This document shows, one piece after another, positions 8,591 through 17,050 of a stretch of DNA of 32,513 nt. A program made the translations under genes and the position numbers. The notes below the pieces were generated by a model. It made no database searches and was not told the DNA's origin. It worked only from the letters and a program-made list of their open reading frames with translations. The stretch's first letter is position 1. Every line of letters starts with the position of its first letter. The DNA is from an uncultured Bacilli bacterium (GTDB taxonomy: Bacteria; Bacillota_I; Bacilli_A; RF39; UBA660). The stretch is taken from NCBI GenBank assembly GCA_947591575.1, contig CANQDI010000006.1, positions 1-32,513 of the forward strand. The letters run 5' to 3'.

Positions 8591-9088
8591 ATGGAAAACG
8601 TCGATATAAAAGTAGAAAAGGAAAATAGGGAGTATGCTGATATCTTATTAGAAGACTATGCAGGTTCTTTAGGTGTCCTTTCGTCTCTTTTAACTTATAC
8701 GTATCAAATGGTAATTCAAGGAGTAATGAATCGGGTTCTGGCAGAAGATATTCTTTCTATTAAAAATAGAAAGATGGAGCATATGGAAATTATCGGAAAA
8801 CTCATTCTATTATTAGGAGGAAATCCACAATTTGGTACAATGGATAGTCGTATTCGTTCTAGAATGATTCCTTATACTACTTGTGGCATTTGTTATGAAC
8901 AAAATCCTGTTCAGTTTTTAGAACAGGACATAAAAAAAGAAAAGCAAATATATCAACAGTATATTGCTCATCAAAAAATTGTGAAAGATGTCTATATTCA
9001 AGATATTTTCACTATGTTATTGGAAGAAGAAAAAGAACTAATCGCAACATTACAGAAACTATTAGAAGCAGCAAAATCAGCTCATTAG
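8591..9088 (+). CDS. Ferritin-like four-helix-bundle protein
   Basis: 165 residues, all-helical, in the pattern of a clostridial ferritin-like family related to rubrerythrin and Mn-catalase: a first helix with YAGSLGVLSSLLTYTYQ, a second with KMEHMEIIGKLILLLGGNP, a third with LEQDIKKEKQIYQQY and a fourth with LLEEEKELIATL. Family members normally carry a dimetal centre from Glu and ExxH motifs. Here the first-helix Glu appears absent, and the residue before xxH is Lys rather than Glu, so metal binding may be lost or altered. Related proteins are often linked to oxidative stress or spore coat. The ribosome site is TAGGTGAAAAAA. It converges on the sigma gene only 5 bases away. The assignment is from pattern only. 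Confidence 0.6.
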   Translation: MENVDIKVEKENREYADILLEDYAGSLGVLSSLLTYTYQMVIQGVMNRVLAEDILSIKNRKMEHMEIIGKLILLLGGNPQFGTMDSRIRSRMIPYTTCGICYEQNPVQFLEQDIKKEKQIYQQYIAHQKIVKDVYIQDIFTMLLEEEKELIATLQKLLEAAKSAH

Positions 9089-9093
9089 ATCAT

Positions 9094-9750
9094 TTATGCT
9101 ACTTTCTGTTTAATCATTTGAAGTCCGTGTTCTTTTTTTCTATATACTTGGACTTGACTCATCCCCAGTTCTTCTGCAATTTCTGTTTGTGTTTTATCTT
9201 CAAAGAATTGTGCAATAATGATTTCTTTATCGGGACTTGGGAGTGATGCAATTGCACGATATAAATCCTGAAATTCTGCCTGATAGGCAGTTTCTTCTTG
9301 TTTAATATAATGATATAGAGAAGGTGCATCTTCTTCTTGTTGATAATCAAGACTTCTTATTTGAATACGTGATTGTTCAATTTCTTCTACTTTTTTTACA
9401 TCTGTTTCTAAAACAAAAGCTATTTCTTCTATTGTTGGATTTCTTCCAAATTTTTGAGTTAATTTTTCTTTTGCCATATCATATTTTCGTTGTTCAGAAA
9501 GCGCTTCTTTACTTAATTTAATTGGGTTGTTTTCCCGTAAAAATTGATTGATTTCTCCTTGGATATAAAACCTTGCATAAGATGCAAATTCATCGATTCT
9601 TGATGGATCTAAATGGTTGACTGCTTTCATGAGACCAATCATTCCTACTTGGTAAAGATCTTCCTGATCAAAATATTTTTGATATTTTCTTGTGACTTTG
9701 TATACTTCTTTTTCATACTGCATTATCCATGTAAGTTGTTGTTCATTCAT
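9094..9750 (-). CDS. sigF: Sporulation-type RNA polymerase sigma factor (SigF/SigG group)
   Basis: 218 residues with sigma region 2 at about 25-80 (EDLYQVGMIGLMKAVNHLD, FASYARFYIQGEINQFLREN), region 3 at about 90-130 (FGRNPTIEEIAFVL) and region 4 at about 165-215 (LPSPDKEIIIAQFFEDKTQTEIAEELGMS, then QVQVYRKK). The SQVQVYR-type helix-turn-helix is characteristic of the SigB/SigF/SigG group. I start at 9750 because GAAAGGATG lies just before it; a longer frame reaches 9822 without a ribosome site. It follows a STAS gene and a dacF gene, the order of the dacF-spoIIA operon, which favours SigF over SigG. Unusually no spoIIAB precedes it. SigF normally drives forespore genes and is held inactive by SpoIIAB. 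SigG remains possible. Confidence 0.8.
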   Translation of the reverse strand: MNEQQLTWIMQYEKEVYKVTRKYQKYFDQEDLYQVGMIGLMKAVNHLDPSRIDEFASYARFYIQGEINQFLRENNPIKLSKEALSEQRKYDMAKEKLTQKFGRNPTIEEIAFVLETDVKKVEEIEQSRIQIRSLDYQQEEDAPSLYHYIKQEETAYQAEFQDLYRAIASLPSPDKEIIIAQFFEDKTQTEIAEELGMSQVQVYRKKEHGLQMIKQKVA

Positions 9751-9763
9751 ATAAATCATCCTT

Positions 9764-10099
9764 TCATAAATATAAATAATGACATGCATCCCACTCATTT
9801 TGTACAAAGTATAAGTTTTCATTTTTTAATGTTCTTTGTTCATCTTTGGAATTCATTCCACAAATTGCTACTTTTCCACAGTGTAGATAAATTTGAGATA
9901 ATTGATTTTCTAAAATAGCTAAACTTTTTGAATCTAAATCTTCTACTTCTTGAAAGTTTAAAACAAAATAGTGAAGTCCTTGTTGGTAAAGAAGACGATT
10001 AATTTCTTCTGTCCAATTTTGACTACTTTCTGGTGTAAACTTTCCTTTCATTCTTAAAAAGAGAATCCCCCGATATACTTCTTTAGAAATGCCTAACAT
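9764..10099 (-). CDS. spoIIAA: STAS-domain anti-anti-sigma factor, SpoIIAA-like
   Basis: 111 residues forming one STAS domain. The segment VEDLDSKSLAIL matches the phosphorylation loop of SpoIIAA (normally MDSSGLG), placing the regulatory serine at S57, close to Ser58 of the Bacillus protein. In B. subtilis SpoIIAA frees SigF by binding the anti-sigma kinase SpoIIAB and is controlled by phosphorylation of this serine. The start at 10099 has a GAGGTG site; a longer frame up to 10165 does not. It is 13 bases upstream of the sigma gene. The gene for its usual partner, spoIIAB, is missing here. The loop departs from the consensus (Lys in place of the second Ser, Ser in place of Gly), so the mechanism could differ. 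Confidence 0.65.
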   Translation of the reverse strand: MLGISKEVYRGILFLRMKGKFTPESSQNWTEEINRLLYQQGLHYFVLNFQEVEDLDSKSLAILENQLSQIYLHCGKVAICGMNSKDEQRTLKNENLYFVQNEWDACHYLYL

Positions 10100-10180
10100 T
10101 TTTTCACCTCTATTATTTTTGTCTATCGTAGCGTTCTTTTTTTTAATATACAAGCGAATCGACAAAGAAAGACAAAAGTT

Positions 10181-11221
10181 TTATTCGACACTTTTTTGAT
10201 AATGAATCCATCTTGTAAATTGAAAATCTCGGTATGAAAGGGTAATTGGATAGATTCCTTCTTCTGTGAAAGGCTCATAGGAAAACTTGAGATCTTTTAA
10301 TGGAAAAGAAGTTTCTAAAACGATATCGTCAACTAAGAGATAAGGTGTTCTCGTCACTAAAGTATCCCTTAATACTATTTTTTCTCTGCGGTAGCTTTTT
10401 GTTTGATTTTCTATTTTGAGTAGATGGTAACCTTCCAATGTTTGCGTATCACTTAATTTTGTTTCTTTTTTTTGTTGAAAGCGATATGCTTTTTCTTTGA
10501 TTTGACACCATTTTTCTTCTTTTATAATTCTTGTGTAGGTAGAATGGAGGGGTTTGTTTGTCATTTTAGTAGAGGTCATTTTATAATTTTTAATTTCTTT
10601 ACTCATAGGAAAGGAAAAAGAAGTAAATCCTTTTTGTGTTGGTTTGATTCCATATTGTGTGATATTTTGATTATCTCTTATATTGATTTCAACGTCTTGA
10701 TCTTCTACATTTAAAAATACTTGAAAAGAAAGAGAGAGTTCATCGAGTGAAATATCACTAGATAAATCAAATACCCTTTCTTTTCCTTTTTGTAAGTAAA
10801 TGGCATCTTTTTGTTCTATCACTTTCTTTTTTTGATGGATGATTTGAAGATTTTTTAATAGAACCGAAGTATTACTTTTAAAGTAAATAGTATGAATAGG
10901 CATAAGTTTTTGATACCATGTTTTTGTGGTCCATTTTATTTCTTGGTGCTCTTTTTCTTCACAGTTTCTTTGTAAAGTGGAAGATGTTTTATAAATGAAT
11001 TGATCTAGAAGGGGAATCATTCCTTTAGGACCATCATCAATAGAATAATAGTCATCGGTTATAAAGGAATCTTTTTCGAGGAGATAGACTTGCTTTGTCT
11101 CATCTTTTTCCAAAGAAGGATCTCCTTGCTTTGTTTGGGTTTCATAATAAGGCGTATAAATTGTTTCTCCAAAAACAGGTAGAGGAAAGAAAAAAAAGAT
11201 CAACAAGAAAAAACAATACAT
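10181..11221 (-). CDS. Exported protein of unknown function between dacF and spoIIAA
   Basis: 346 residues with a very hydrophobic N-terminus (MYCFFLLIFFFFPLPVFGE) that looks like a signal peptide cleaved after about residue 18, and no further membrane segment. The mature part is rich in beta-type sequence and Lys/Thr, and I recognise no domain. It has a perfect AAAGGAGG site and lies 45 bases after dacF and 81 bases before the STAS gene, so it is probably in the same sporulation operon. It could act in the forespore membrane or intermembrane space, but this is inferred only from position. It is not a SpoIIAB: there is no histidine-kinase-type ATP-binding motif. Confidence 0.7.
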   Translation of the reverse strand: MYCFFLLIFFFFPLPVFGETIYTPYYETQTKQGDPSLEKDETKQVYLLEKDSFITDDYYSIDDGPKGMIPLLDQFIYKTSSTLQRNCEEKEHQEIKWTTKTWYQKLMPIHTIYFKSNTSVLLKNLQIIHQKKKVIEQKDAIYLQKGKERVFDLSSDISLDELSLSFQVFLNVEDQDVEINIRDNQNITQYGIKPTQKGFTSFSFPMSKEIKNYKMTSTKMTNKPLHSTYTRIIKEEKWCQIKEKAYRFQQKKETKLSDTQTLEGYHLLKIENQTKSYRREKIVLRDTLVTRTPYLLVDDIVLETSFPLKDLKFSYEPFTEEGIYPITLSYRDFQFTRWIHYQKSVE

Positions 11222-11266
11222 AAGAGCCTCCTTTTATGTATTGTATACAAAAGGTATTGTTTTTTT

Positions 11267-12430
11267 CTATTTCATACTACCACTAACGATTTGTTGTACT
11301 ATCTTTTGAAATAGTTTGAAGAAGGATAATGGCTTAATTTCTTCTTGACTTACTAAATCAACTTCTTTGATCACTTTCTGATCTAATTTGACTTGCAATG
11401 TTCCTAAGGATTGATTCTTTTGAATGGGCAGTTTTAACGTAGGAATTTTTATTTCATATTCATATTTTTTGTCTTGTTCCCCTGTTTTTTTTAGAATACC
11501 AATATCCTCTTTTGGATAGAGTTTTAATGTTTGTTTATTTGCTTTTTGTAATGGGATTTCTTTCATTAGATCATTCTTATGTTTTAAAATTTGCATTTTA
11601 TAATTTTGAAATCCATAGTCCAATAAGGCCATTGTTTCATTATTTCTAACTTTACTATTTTCTTCTCCTAAAACAATGGCAATTAAGCGAAGATCATTTT
11701 TCTTTGCAGTTGCAGCAAGACAGTAAAGTGCCGCATCAGTGTGTCCTGTTTTGAGGCCATCTACTCCTTCATATGAACGAAGAAGTCGATTTGTATTGAC
11801 AAGCCAGAATGGATTATTAGTATCTTTTCTTAAATAATCTTCATACATGGAAGAAAAACGAAGAATCTCTTCATGTTTTAATAGTTCTTTGGCAATGATT
11901 GCCATATCATAAGCACTAGAGTAATGTCCTTCCTCATCTAGTCCTGTACAATTCTTAAATTGTGTGTTTTTTAGTCCTAAACTTTTGACTTTTTCATTCA
12001 TTTTCTTGACAAAAGCAACTTCACTTCCACTAATATATTCTGCCATTGCAACGGTAGCATCATTGGCACTTGCCATCGAAATTCCTTTCATCATTTCTTC
12101 TACTGTCAATTCTTCTCCTGTGGCTAAAAAAATTTGACTTCCACCCATCCCACTTGCATTACTACTTGCTTTGACAGTATCAGTCCATTTTATATGTCCT
12201 TTTTCAATTTCTTCTAAAATGATTATCTGAGCAACCATCTTTGTCATGGAAGCAACAGCTAGGGGTTCGTCTTTCTTTTTTTCAAATAAAATCTCTCCGC
12301 TATTAGCATCCATTAAAATTCCTGCTTTTGCTTGAGAAATAAGGGAAGTATCGATCTCTTCTGCTTGTACCATGAAAGGTAAAAAAACAAAACTCATCCA
12401 TAAAAGTCCTATATATATTTTTCTTTTCAT
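11267..12430 (-). CDS. dacF: D-alanyl-D-alanine carboxypeptidase, DacF-like
   Basis: 387 residues. After a signal peptide (cleavage after about VQA, residue 23) comes a serine peptidase S11/penicillin-binding domain with the three active-site motifs SMTK (S61-K64), SAN (121-123) and KTG (227-229). The enzyme removes the terminal D-Ala from peptidoglycan stem peptides outside the membrane. A C-terminal beta domain of about 100 residues and an amphipathic end (FFKLFQKIVQQIV) fit the PBP5-type anchor. Its place upstream of the STAS and sigma genes matches dacF of Bacillus, a forespore gene for spore cortex maturation, rather than vegetative dacA. The ribosome site is AAGGTGAGATAG. Confidence 0.9.
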   Translation of the reverse strand: MKRKIYIGLLWMSFVFLPFMVQAEEIDTSLISQAKAGILMDANSGEILFEKKKDEPLAVASMTKMVAQIIILEEIEKGHIKWTDTVKASSNASGMGGSQIFLATGEELTVEEMMKGISMASANDATVAMAEYISGSEVAFVKKMNEKVKSLGLKNTQFKNCTGLDEEGHYSSAYDMAIIAKELLKHEEILRFSSMYEDYLRKDTNNPFWLVNTNRLLRSYEGVDGLKTGHTDAALYCLAATAKKNDLRLIAIVLGEENSKVRNNETMALLDYGFQNYKMQILKHKNDLMKEIPLQKANKQTLKLYPKEDIGILKKTGEQDKKYEYEIKIPTLKLPIQKNQSLGTLQVKLDQKVIKEVDLVSQEEIKPLSFFKLFQKIVQQIVSGSMK

Positions 12431-12447
12431 CTATCTCACCTTACAAA

Positions 12448-12476
12448 AATGTATGAGAAAAAAAGTTTTCCTATTC
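12448..12476 (-). promoter_or_regulatory. Sporulation-sigma-like promoter for dacF
   Basis: On the minus strand GAATA (12472-12476) lies 16 bases upstream of CATACATT (12448-12455). CATACATT fits the -10 of SigE and resembles that of SigF/SigG; GAATA fits the start of their -35 elements. This supports sporulation control of the dacF-sigF cluster, but which sigma factor is used cannot be settled by eye. Confidence 0.45.
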
Positions 12477-12553
12477 AAAAAAGTGTCGTTTTTTTAAAAT
12501 TTCAATTTGATAATATTAAAAAAGTGATATCATAAAGTAAAATGAGGTGTAAT

Positions 12554-13354
12554 ATGAAAAAAATGATATTTGTTATGGGAATATTGATCGTGCTTTCTCT
12601 TTGTCTTGTTGGTTGTGGAAAAACAAAGGAAAAAGAATCAACATCCCAGCCACAATATGCTTTTTATAAAAAAGATAAAGAAAAACGTTATCAAGACTAT
12701 CAAAAACAAAATCCAGATCTTTCTTGGAAAGATGTTTTATTACGTGTAAATATCGGTCTTGATCAACCTTATTATACAAATACGCAAGAAAGTAAACATC
12801 TTTATTCTAATTACGTACTTGTCAATAAGTATACGTATTTAAAAGAAGATTATATTCCAAAAAATTTAGTAGTCATTGACTCTGCTTATTCAAAAGGAGG
12901 TATTTCTCTTTCTGAAGAAGCTCAAAAATCTTTTGAAGAAATGGCTTCTCAAGCCAAAGAAGATGGTTATACGATTCGTGCGATTTCTGCTTATCGAAGT
13001 TATGATTATCAAGTACAGCTATATCGTCGCTATGTAGAACAAGATGGAGTAGAAGAAGCTGATACTTATTCTGCTCGTCCTGGATTTTCAGAACATCAGA
13101 CGGGATTATGTGTGGATATTGATGATGGAGTATTCGATTTCAATCAATTTGAATCTTCTAAAAGTTTTGATTGGATGATGGAAAATGCTTATCTTTATGG
13201 ATTTATTTTACGATATCCAAAAGGAAAAGAAGCAATAACAGGTTATCAATATGAAGCATGGCATTATCGTTATGTAGGTAAAAAAATTGCTCAATATATA
13301 AAAGAACATGATCTTGTTTATGATGAGTATTATATGGAATTTTTAGATAAGTAG
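12554..13354 (+). CDS. VanY/LdcB-type D,D-carboxypeptidase lipoprotein (peptidase M15B)
   Basis: 266 residues from the ATG at 12554, chosen because GAGGTG lies just before it; an earlier ATG at 12542 has no site. It has a lipoprotein signal with lipobox LVGC (C21). The C-terminal half is a zinc peptidase M15B domain with AISAYRSYDYQVQLYRRY, SEHQTGLCVDI (S179, H181, D188) and EAWHYR (E234, H237, R239). These are the usual zinc ligands H, D, H and the catalytic Glu. Family members trim D-Ala from peptidoglycan stem peptides at the membrane outer face. It diverges from dacF across about 123 bases. Its role in vegetative wall or in spores cannot be told. It need not mean vancomycin resistance, since no van cluster is seen. 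Confidence 0.88.
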   Translation: MKKMIFVMGILIVLSLCLVGCGKTKEKESTSQPQYAFYKKDKEKRYQDYQKQNPDLSWKDVLLRVNIGLDQPYYTNTQESKHLYSNYVLVNKYTYLKEDYIPKNLVVIDSAYSKGGISLSEEAQKSFEEMASQAKEDGYTIRAISAYRSYDYQVQLYRRYVEQDGVEEADTYSARPGFSEHQTGLCVDIDDGVFDFNQFESSKSFDWMMENAYLYGFILRYPKGKEAITGYQYEAWHYRYVGKKIAQYIKEHDLVYDEYYMEFLDK

Positions 13355-13480
13355 GACATTTTAAATGATGGAAGTTACTGTTCATGAAAATAAAGTACTA
13401 TTTCTATGTATTTTATTGAATGAAAAGAAAAAAGTTGTAACAGAATGAAAGAAATTGATACAGAATGGCTCTCTTTCAAG

Positions 13481-13486
13481 TATAAT
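13481..13486 (+). promoter_or_regulatory. Likely -10 element for the rlmN operon
   Basis: A perfect TATAAT lies 19 bases before the rlmN start. The nearest -35-like TTGATA (13455-13460) is 20 bases away, longer than optimal, so the promoter is plausible but not certain. The rest of the gap 13355-13480 holds no convincing gene. Confidence 0.4.
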
Positions 13487-13504
13487 AAAGTTGTGGTGAT
13501 ATAG

Positions 13505-14527
13505 ATGAAGTCAATTTATGAACAGACCGTACAATCTTTAGAAACATATTTCAAAGAAAAAAATTATCCTACATTTTATGCCAAAGAATTATTTACATGG
13601 CTTTATAAAAAGAAAATAACTTCTATCGATGAAGCTAGTAATTTTTCCCTTGATTTACGATGTCAGTTACAAAAAGATTTTTCTTTTGATTCTCTTGAAA
13701 TTTTAGAAAAACAACTAGGTAAAGATGTTTCAAAATATCTTTTTCGTTTATCTGATAAAGAACATATAGAGGCTGTTTTAATGGAACATGATTATGGACT
13801 TAGTCTTTGTATTTCAAGTCAAGTGGGATGTAATATGGGGTGTAAATTTTGTGAAAGTGGAAGACGTAAAAAGGTACGAAATCTTGAAACATACGAAATG
13901 GTTTTACAAATATTAGAAATTGAAAAACAGGAGCAAAGAAGAATTAGTCATGTGGTGATTATGGGGATTGGAGAACCTTTTGATAACTATGACAATATAA
14001 TTCAATTGATTCAAATTATCAACCATGACAAGGGATTGAATATAGGATCAAGACATATTACGGTTTCTACGTGTGGTATTGTTCCTAAAATTGAAGAATT
14101 CACAAATTTTCCATATCAAGTAAATCTTGCGATCAGTTTACATGCCCCTAATGATTCACTACGAAAAGAAATCATGCCTATTGCCAAAGTGTATCCTTTA
14201 GAAGAATTAATGAAAGCCTTGAAGAATTATACCAAAAAAACCAATAGAAGACTTACTTTTGAATATATTTTGTTAGATGGTATCAATGATAAAGAAGAAC
14301 ATGCTTTGGAACTTGTTTCTTTACTAAAGGGAATCAACGCATATGTCAATCTTATCCCTTATAATGAAACTACCCATTTACAATATAAGAGAAGTAAACC
14401 TTTAACAATTGCTAAGTTTTATGATATACTAAAAAAGAATAAAGTTTGCGTGACAATCCGTCGGGAATTTGGAGGAACGATTTCTGCTGCTTGTGGACAG
14501 CTTCGCAGTGAGAAGGAGGAAATATGA
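13505..14527 (+). CDS. rlmN: 23S rRNA/tRNA adenine C2-methyltransferase RlmN
   Basis: 340 residues. This radical SAM enzyme methylates C2 of A2503 in 23S rRNA and A37 of some tRNAs. The cluster motif CNMGCKFC places the 4Fe-4S cysteines at C109, C113 and C116. The two methyl-transfer cysteines of RlmN are present as C102 (LCISSQVGC) and C330 (SAACGQL). GEPFDNYDN and SLHAPNDSLR are further family segments. After the cluster the usual ATG is replaced by ESG with a basic stretch (GRRKK), a variant of the SAM-binding loop. Cfr-type resistance enzymes share this architecture, but overall form and operon context favour RlmN. It heads a chain rlmN-prpC-prkC-rsgA-rpe and overlaps prpC by 4 bases. Confidence 0.9.
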   Translation: MKSIYEQTVQSLETYFKEKNYPTFYAKELFTWLYKKKITSIDEASNFSLDLRCQLQKDFSFDSLEILEKQLGKDVSKYLFRLSDKEHIEAVLMEHDYGLSLCISSQVGCNMGCKFCESGRRKKVRNLETYEMVLQILEIEKQEQRRISHVVIMGIGEPFDNYDNIIQLIQIINHDKGLNIGSRHITVSTCGIVPKIEEFTNFPYQVNLAISLHAPNDSLRKEIMPIAKVYPLEELMKALKNYTKKTNRRLTFEYILLDGINDKEEHALELVSLLKGINAYVNLIPYNETTHLQYKRSKPLTIAKFYDILKKNKVCVTIRREFGGTISAACGQLRSEKEEI

Positions 14528-15270
14528 AATCATTTTATTTAACAGATGTTGGTAAAGTTCGGGATCATAATGAAGATAGTGTTATTATTGTACATAATTC
14601 AAATGGAGATTATTTGATGGCGATCGCAGATGGAATGGGAGGACATTCTGCAGGAGAAGTTGCATCTAGTATTGCGATTAGCTATTTAGGGAAACATTTT
14701 AATGAAACATTTTATAATATGTCAAAAATGGATGCTGCAGCTTGGTTAAGGGATAGTGTTACTGAAATTAATAGTCTAATTTTTGGTCATGAAAAAAGTC
14801 ATCCTGAAAGTACGGGAATGGGTACTACGTTGGTTACTGCTGTTGTGACAAAAGACTATATTTTATTTGGAAATATTGGAGATTCTAGTGGCTTTGTGAT
14901 GAAAGATGCACATCTTCATAAAGTTACTTATGATCATACTTTAGTCAATTTATTAGTATCTGCTGGAGAATTAACGAAGGAAGAGGCAAAGGATCATCCA
15001 AAGAAAAATGTTTTGATGAAAGCATTGGGTGCGAATGATCCTATTGATATTGACATTTTTGATTGTGATATGGATGTCGATGAAATTTTGTTATCAAGTG
15101 ATGGTCTTACTAATATGTTAGAAGAAGATCAAATTGAAAAAGTTTTATTAGGAGAAGGAGATATTGAAGAAAAAGTTGTTCGCCTCATTCATAAAGCAAA
15201 TAATCGAGGTGGAACAGACAATATCTCTGTCGCTTATTTAACATTAAATGAGGATGGTGCAAAAGAATGA
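14524..15270 (+). CDS. prpC: PP2C-type Ser/Thr protein phosphatase
   Basis: 248 residues. The PP2C metal-binding motifs are visible: RDHNEDS (D18), AIADGMGGHSAGE (D36, G37), GNIGDSSG and, near the end, GGTDNISV. The enzyme removes phosphate from Ser/Thr in proteins, typically reversing the partner kinase PrkC, whose gene starts inside its stop codon (ATGA overlap). It acts in the cytoplasm. Its length matches bacterial PrpC/Stp. In B. subtilis this pair controls translation factors, wall metabolism and spore germination. It is coupled to rlmN upstream through the same type of overlap with a GGAGGA site. It is not a SpoIIE-type phosphatase, as there is no membrane part. Confidence 0.95.
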   Translation: MKSFYLTDVGKVRDHNEDSVIIVHNSNGDYLMAIADGMGGHSAGEVASSIAISYLGKHFNETFYNMSKMDAAAWLRDSVTEINSLIFGHEKSHPESTGMGTTLVTAVVTKDYILFGNIGDSSGFVMKDAHLHKVTYDHTLVNLLVSAGELTKEEAKDHPKKNVLMKALGANDPIDIDIFDCDMDVDEILLSSDGLTNMLEEDQIEKVLLGEGDIEEKVVRLIHKANNRGGTDNISVAYLTLNEDGAKE

Positions 15271-17042
15271 TTGTAAAGGGGCAAAAAATAAATGAACGCT
15301 ATGAAATCATCAAAAGTATTGGTGAAGGTGGCATGGCAAATGTTTATCTTGGTTATGATACGATATTAGATAGAAATGTAGCCATCAAAATCCTACGAGG
15401 GGATCTAGCTAATGATGAAAAATTTGTAAGACGTTTTCAAAGAGAAGCGCTTTCTGCTTCCAGTCTTTCTCATCCTAATATTGTGGAAATGTACGATGTG
15501 GGTGAGGATGATGGACTTTATTATATTGTGATGGAGTATATTGAGGGTAAAACACTCAAACAACTTCTTAAAAAACGTGGAAGTTTAACTCTTAGTGAAT
15601 CGATTGATATTATGTTGCAATTAACAGATGGAATGGCACACGCTCATGATAGCTATATTATTCATCGTGATTTAAAACCACAAAATATTATGATTCAAGA
15701 TGATGGTCAAATTAAAATTACTGATTTTGGAATTGCGATGGCGCTTAATTCAACGCAATTAACACAGACCAATTCTGTGATGGGCTCTGTTCACTACTTG
15801 CCACCAGAACAAGCTGCAGGAAAGGGAAGTACGATTCGAAGTGATATTTATTCGATGGGTATTATCTTCTATGAACTTTTGTCTGGATCTTTACCATTTC
15901 GTGGGGAGAGTGCAGTAGAAATTGCATTAAAACAAATGCGAGATCCTCTTCCATCTTTACGAGATGAAAATAAAGAAATTCCTCAAAGTATTGAAAATAT
16001 TATTTTGAAAGCAACTGCTAAAAACCCAAAAAACCGTTATCATGATGCTAAGGAAATGCATCAAGATTTATTAACGGCCTTAAATGATGAGCGAATGAAT
16101 GAACCCATTTATCAATATCCTTATCCAGAGCATGAAGTGGATGAGTCTACAAAAGTGATGAAAAATATGGAAGAAACGAAAGAAGATGAGGAGATTGCAA
16201 AACCAATTGTTGATGAAGAGGTCAAAAAGACAAATAAGTGGATTTGGATTTTATCAGGTATTTTTGGTGCGATTATTCTTGCTCTTTTCACGATTTTCTT
16301 TATTGTTCCAATGCTTACAAATGAACCAGATGTTAAAGTTCCAGATGTCAAGGGAATGACTGTTGCTAAAGCAGAAGCAAAGCTAAAAGATGCAGGATTT
16401 GATGTGGCTTTAAAAACAAAAAAACAAGCAAGTGCAACGATAGATGAGGGGCATGTTATTAAAACAGAACCGGGTGCAGGAAGAACGATTAAAAAAGGTA
16501 CTCAAATTACTATTTATGAGTCAACTGGAAAAGAAAAATATGTGATGGAAGACTTTGTTGGAAATCAAGATGTTCAAGCCATTAAGAAAATGTTAGAATC
16601 GGAATATAAGCTTGTTGTGATTATTACTAAAGAAGAAGAGGAGAATTTTGATCGAAAGTATTCTGAAAATGAAGTGTTGAAACAAGAACCACTGAAGGGA
16701 ACAGAATTAGATGAAGGAGATACGGTCACTTTCTATGTTCCTAACCTTGTTCTTTATCCAGATATGACCAATTGGTTTTTAGAAGGTGAAAACGGGGTAC
16801 AAGCTTGGGCAGAGAAATATGGAATTACCTTAAATGTTATAGAACAGGAAGTCTCATCTAGTAATTATTCTGATGGTCAAGTGATTAGTCAAGGAACTGC
16901 ACAAGGTACGCAGGTTGTAACGGGTAGAACTTTTAATGTTACTGTTGCGAAAAAAGTGTCAAAACCATCTACTACTCCGAAAGAAGATGATTCGAATAGT
17001 TCTTCTTCAAAAGAGGAAGAAGATACGAAAAAAACAAATTAG
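15267..17042 (+). CDS. prkC: PASTA-domain eukaryotic-type Ser/Thr protein kinase
   Basis: 591 residues. The N-terminal kinase domain (about 10-270) has the glycine loop GEGGMANVYLG, lysine K41, HRDLKPQN (D135), DFG (153-155) and the activation loop with GSVHYLPPEQA. An acidic linker precedes one membrane helix at about 325-348. Outside are PASTA repeats at about 356-420, 425-491 and a weaker third at about 495-565, ending in a Ser-rich acidic tail. PASTA domains bind peptidoglycan fragments, so the kinase links the wall state to phosphorylation; in Bacillus PrkC is the receptor for muropeptide-triggered germination. That fits this spore-former. The gene overlaps prpC by 4 bases, giving the standard kinase-phosphatase pair. 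Confidence 0.96.
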   Translation: MIVKGQKINERYEIIKSIGEGGMANVYLGYDTILDRNVAIKILRGDLANDEKFVRRFQREALSASSLSHPNIVEMYDVGEDDGLYYIVMEYIEGKTLKQLLKKRGSLTLSESIDIMLQLTDGMAHAHDSYIIHRDLKPQNIMIQDDGQIKITDFGIAMALNSTQLTQTNSVMGSVHYLPPEQAAGKGSTIRSDIYSMGIIFYELLSGSLPFRGESAVEIALKQMRDPLPSLRDENKEIPQSIENIILKATAKNPKNRYHDAKEMHQDLLTALNDERMNEPIYQYPYPEHEVDESTKVMKNMEETKEDEEIAKPIVDEEVKKTNKWIWILSGIFGAIILALFTIFFIVPMLTNEPDVKVPDVKGMTVAKAEAKLKDAGFDVALKTKKQASATIDEGHVIKTEPGAGRTIKKGTQITIYESTGKEKYVMEDFVGNQDVQAIKKMLESEYKLVVIITKEEEENFDRKYSENEVLKQEPLKGTELDEGDTVTFYVPNLVLYPDMTNWFLEGENGVQAWAEKYGITLNVIEQEVSSSNYSDGQVISQGTAQGTQVVTGRTFNVTVAKKVSKPSTTPKEDDSNSSSSKEEEDTKKTN

Positions 17043-17050
17043 GGGGACTT

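Noticed and set aside
12554-13354. Vancomycin-resistance vanY
   Set aside because: M15B carboxypeptidases are common housekeeping lipoproteins, and no vanH, vanA/B, vanX, vanR or vanS lies nearby.
13365-13448. 27-codon ORF between the VanY-like gene and rlmN
   Set aside because: It has only a weak AGGA-like site, no conservation evidence and no recognisable feature. It is probably chance.
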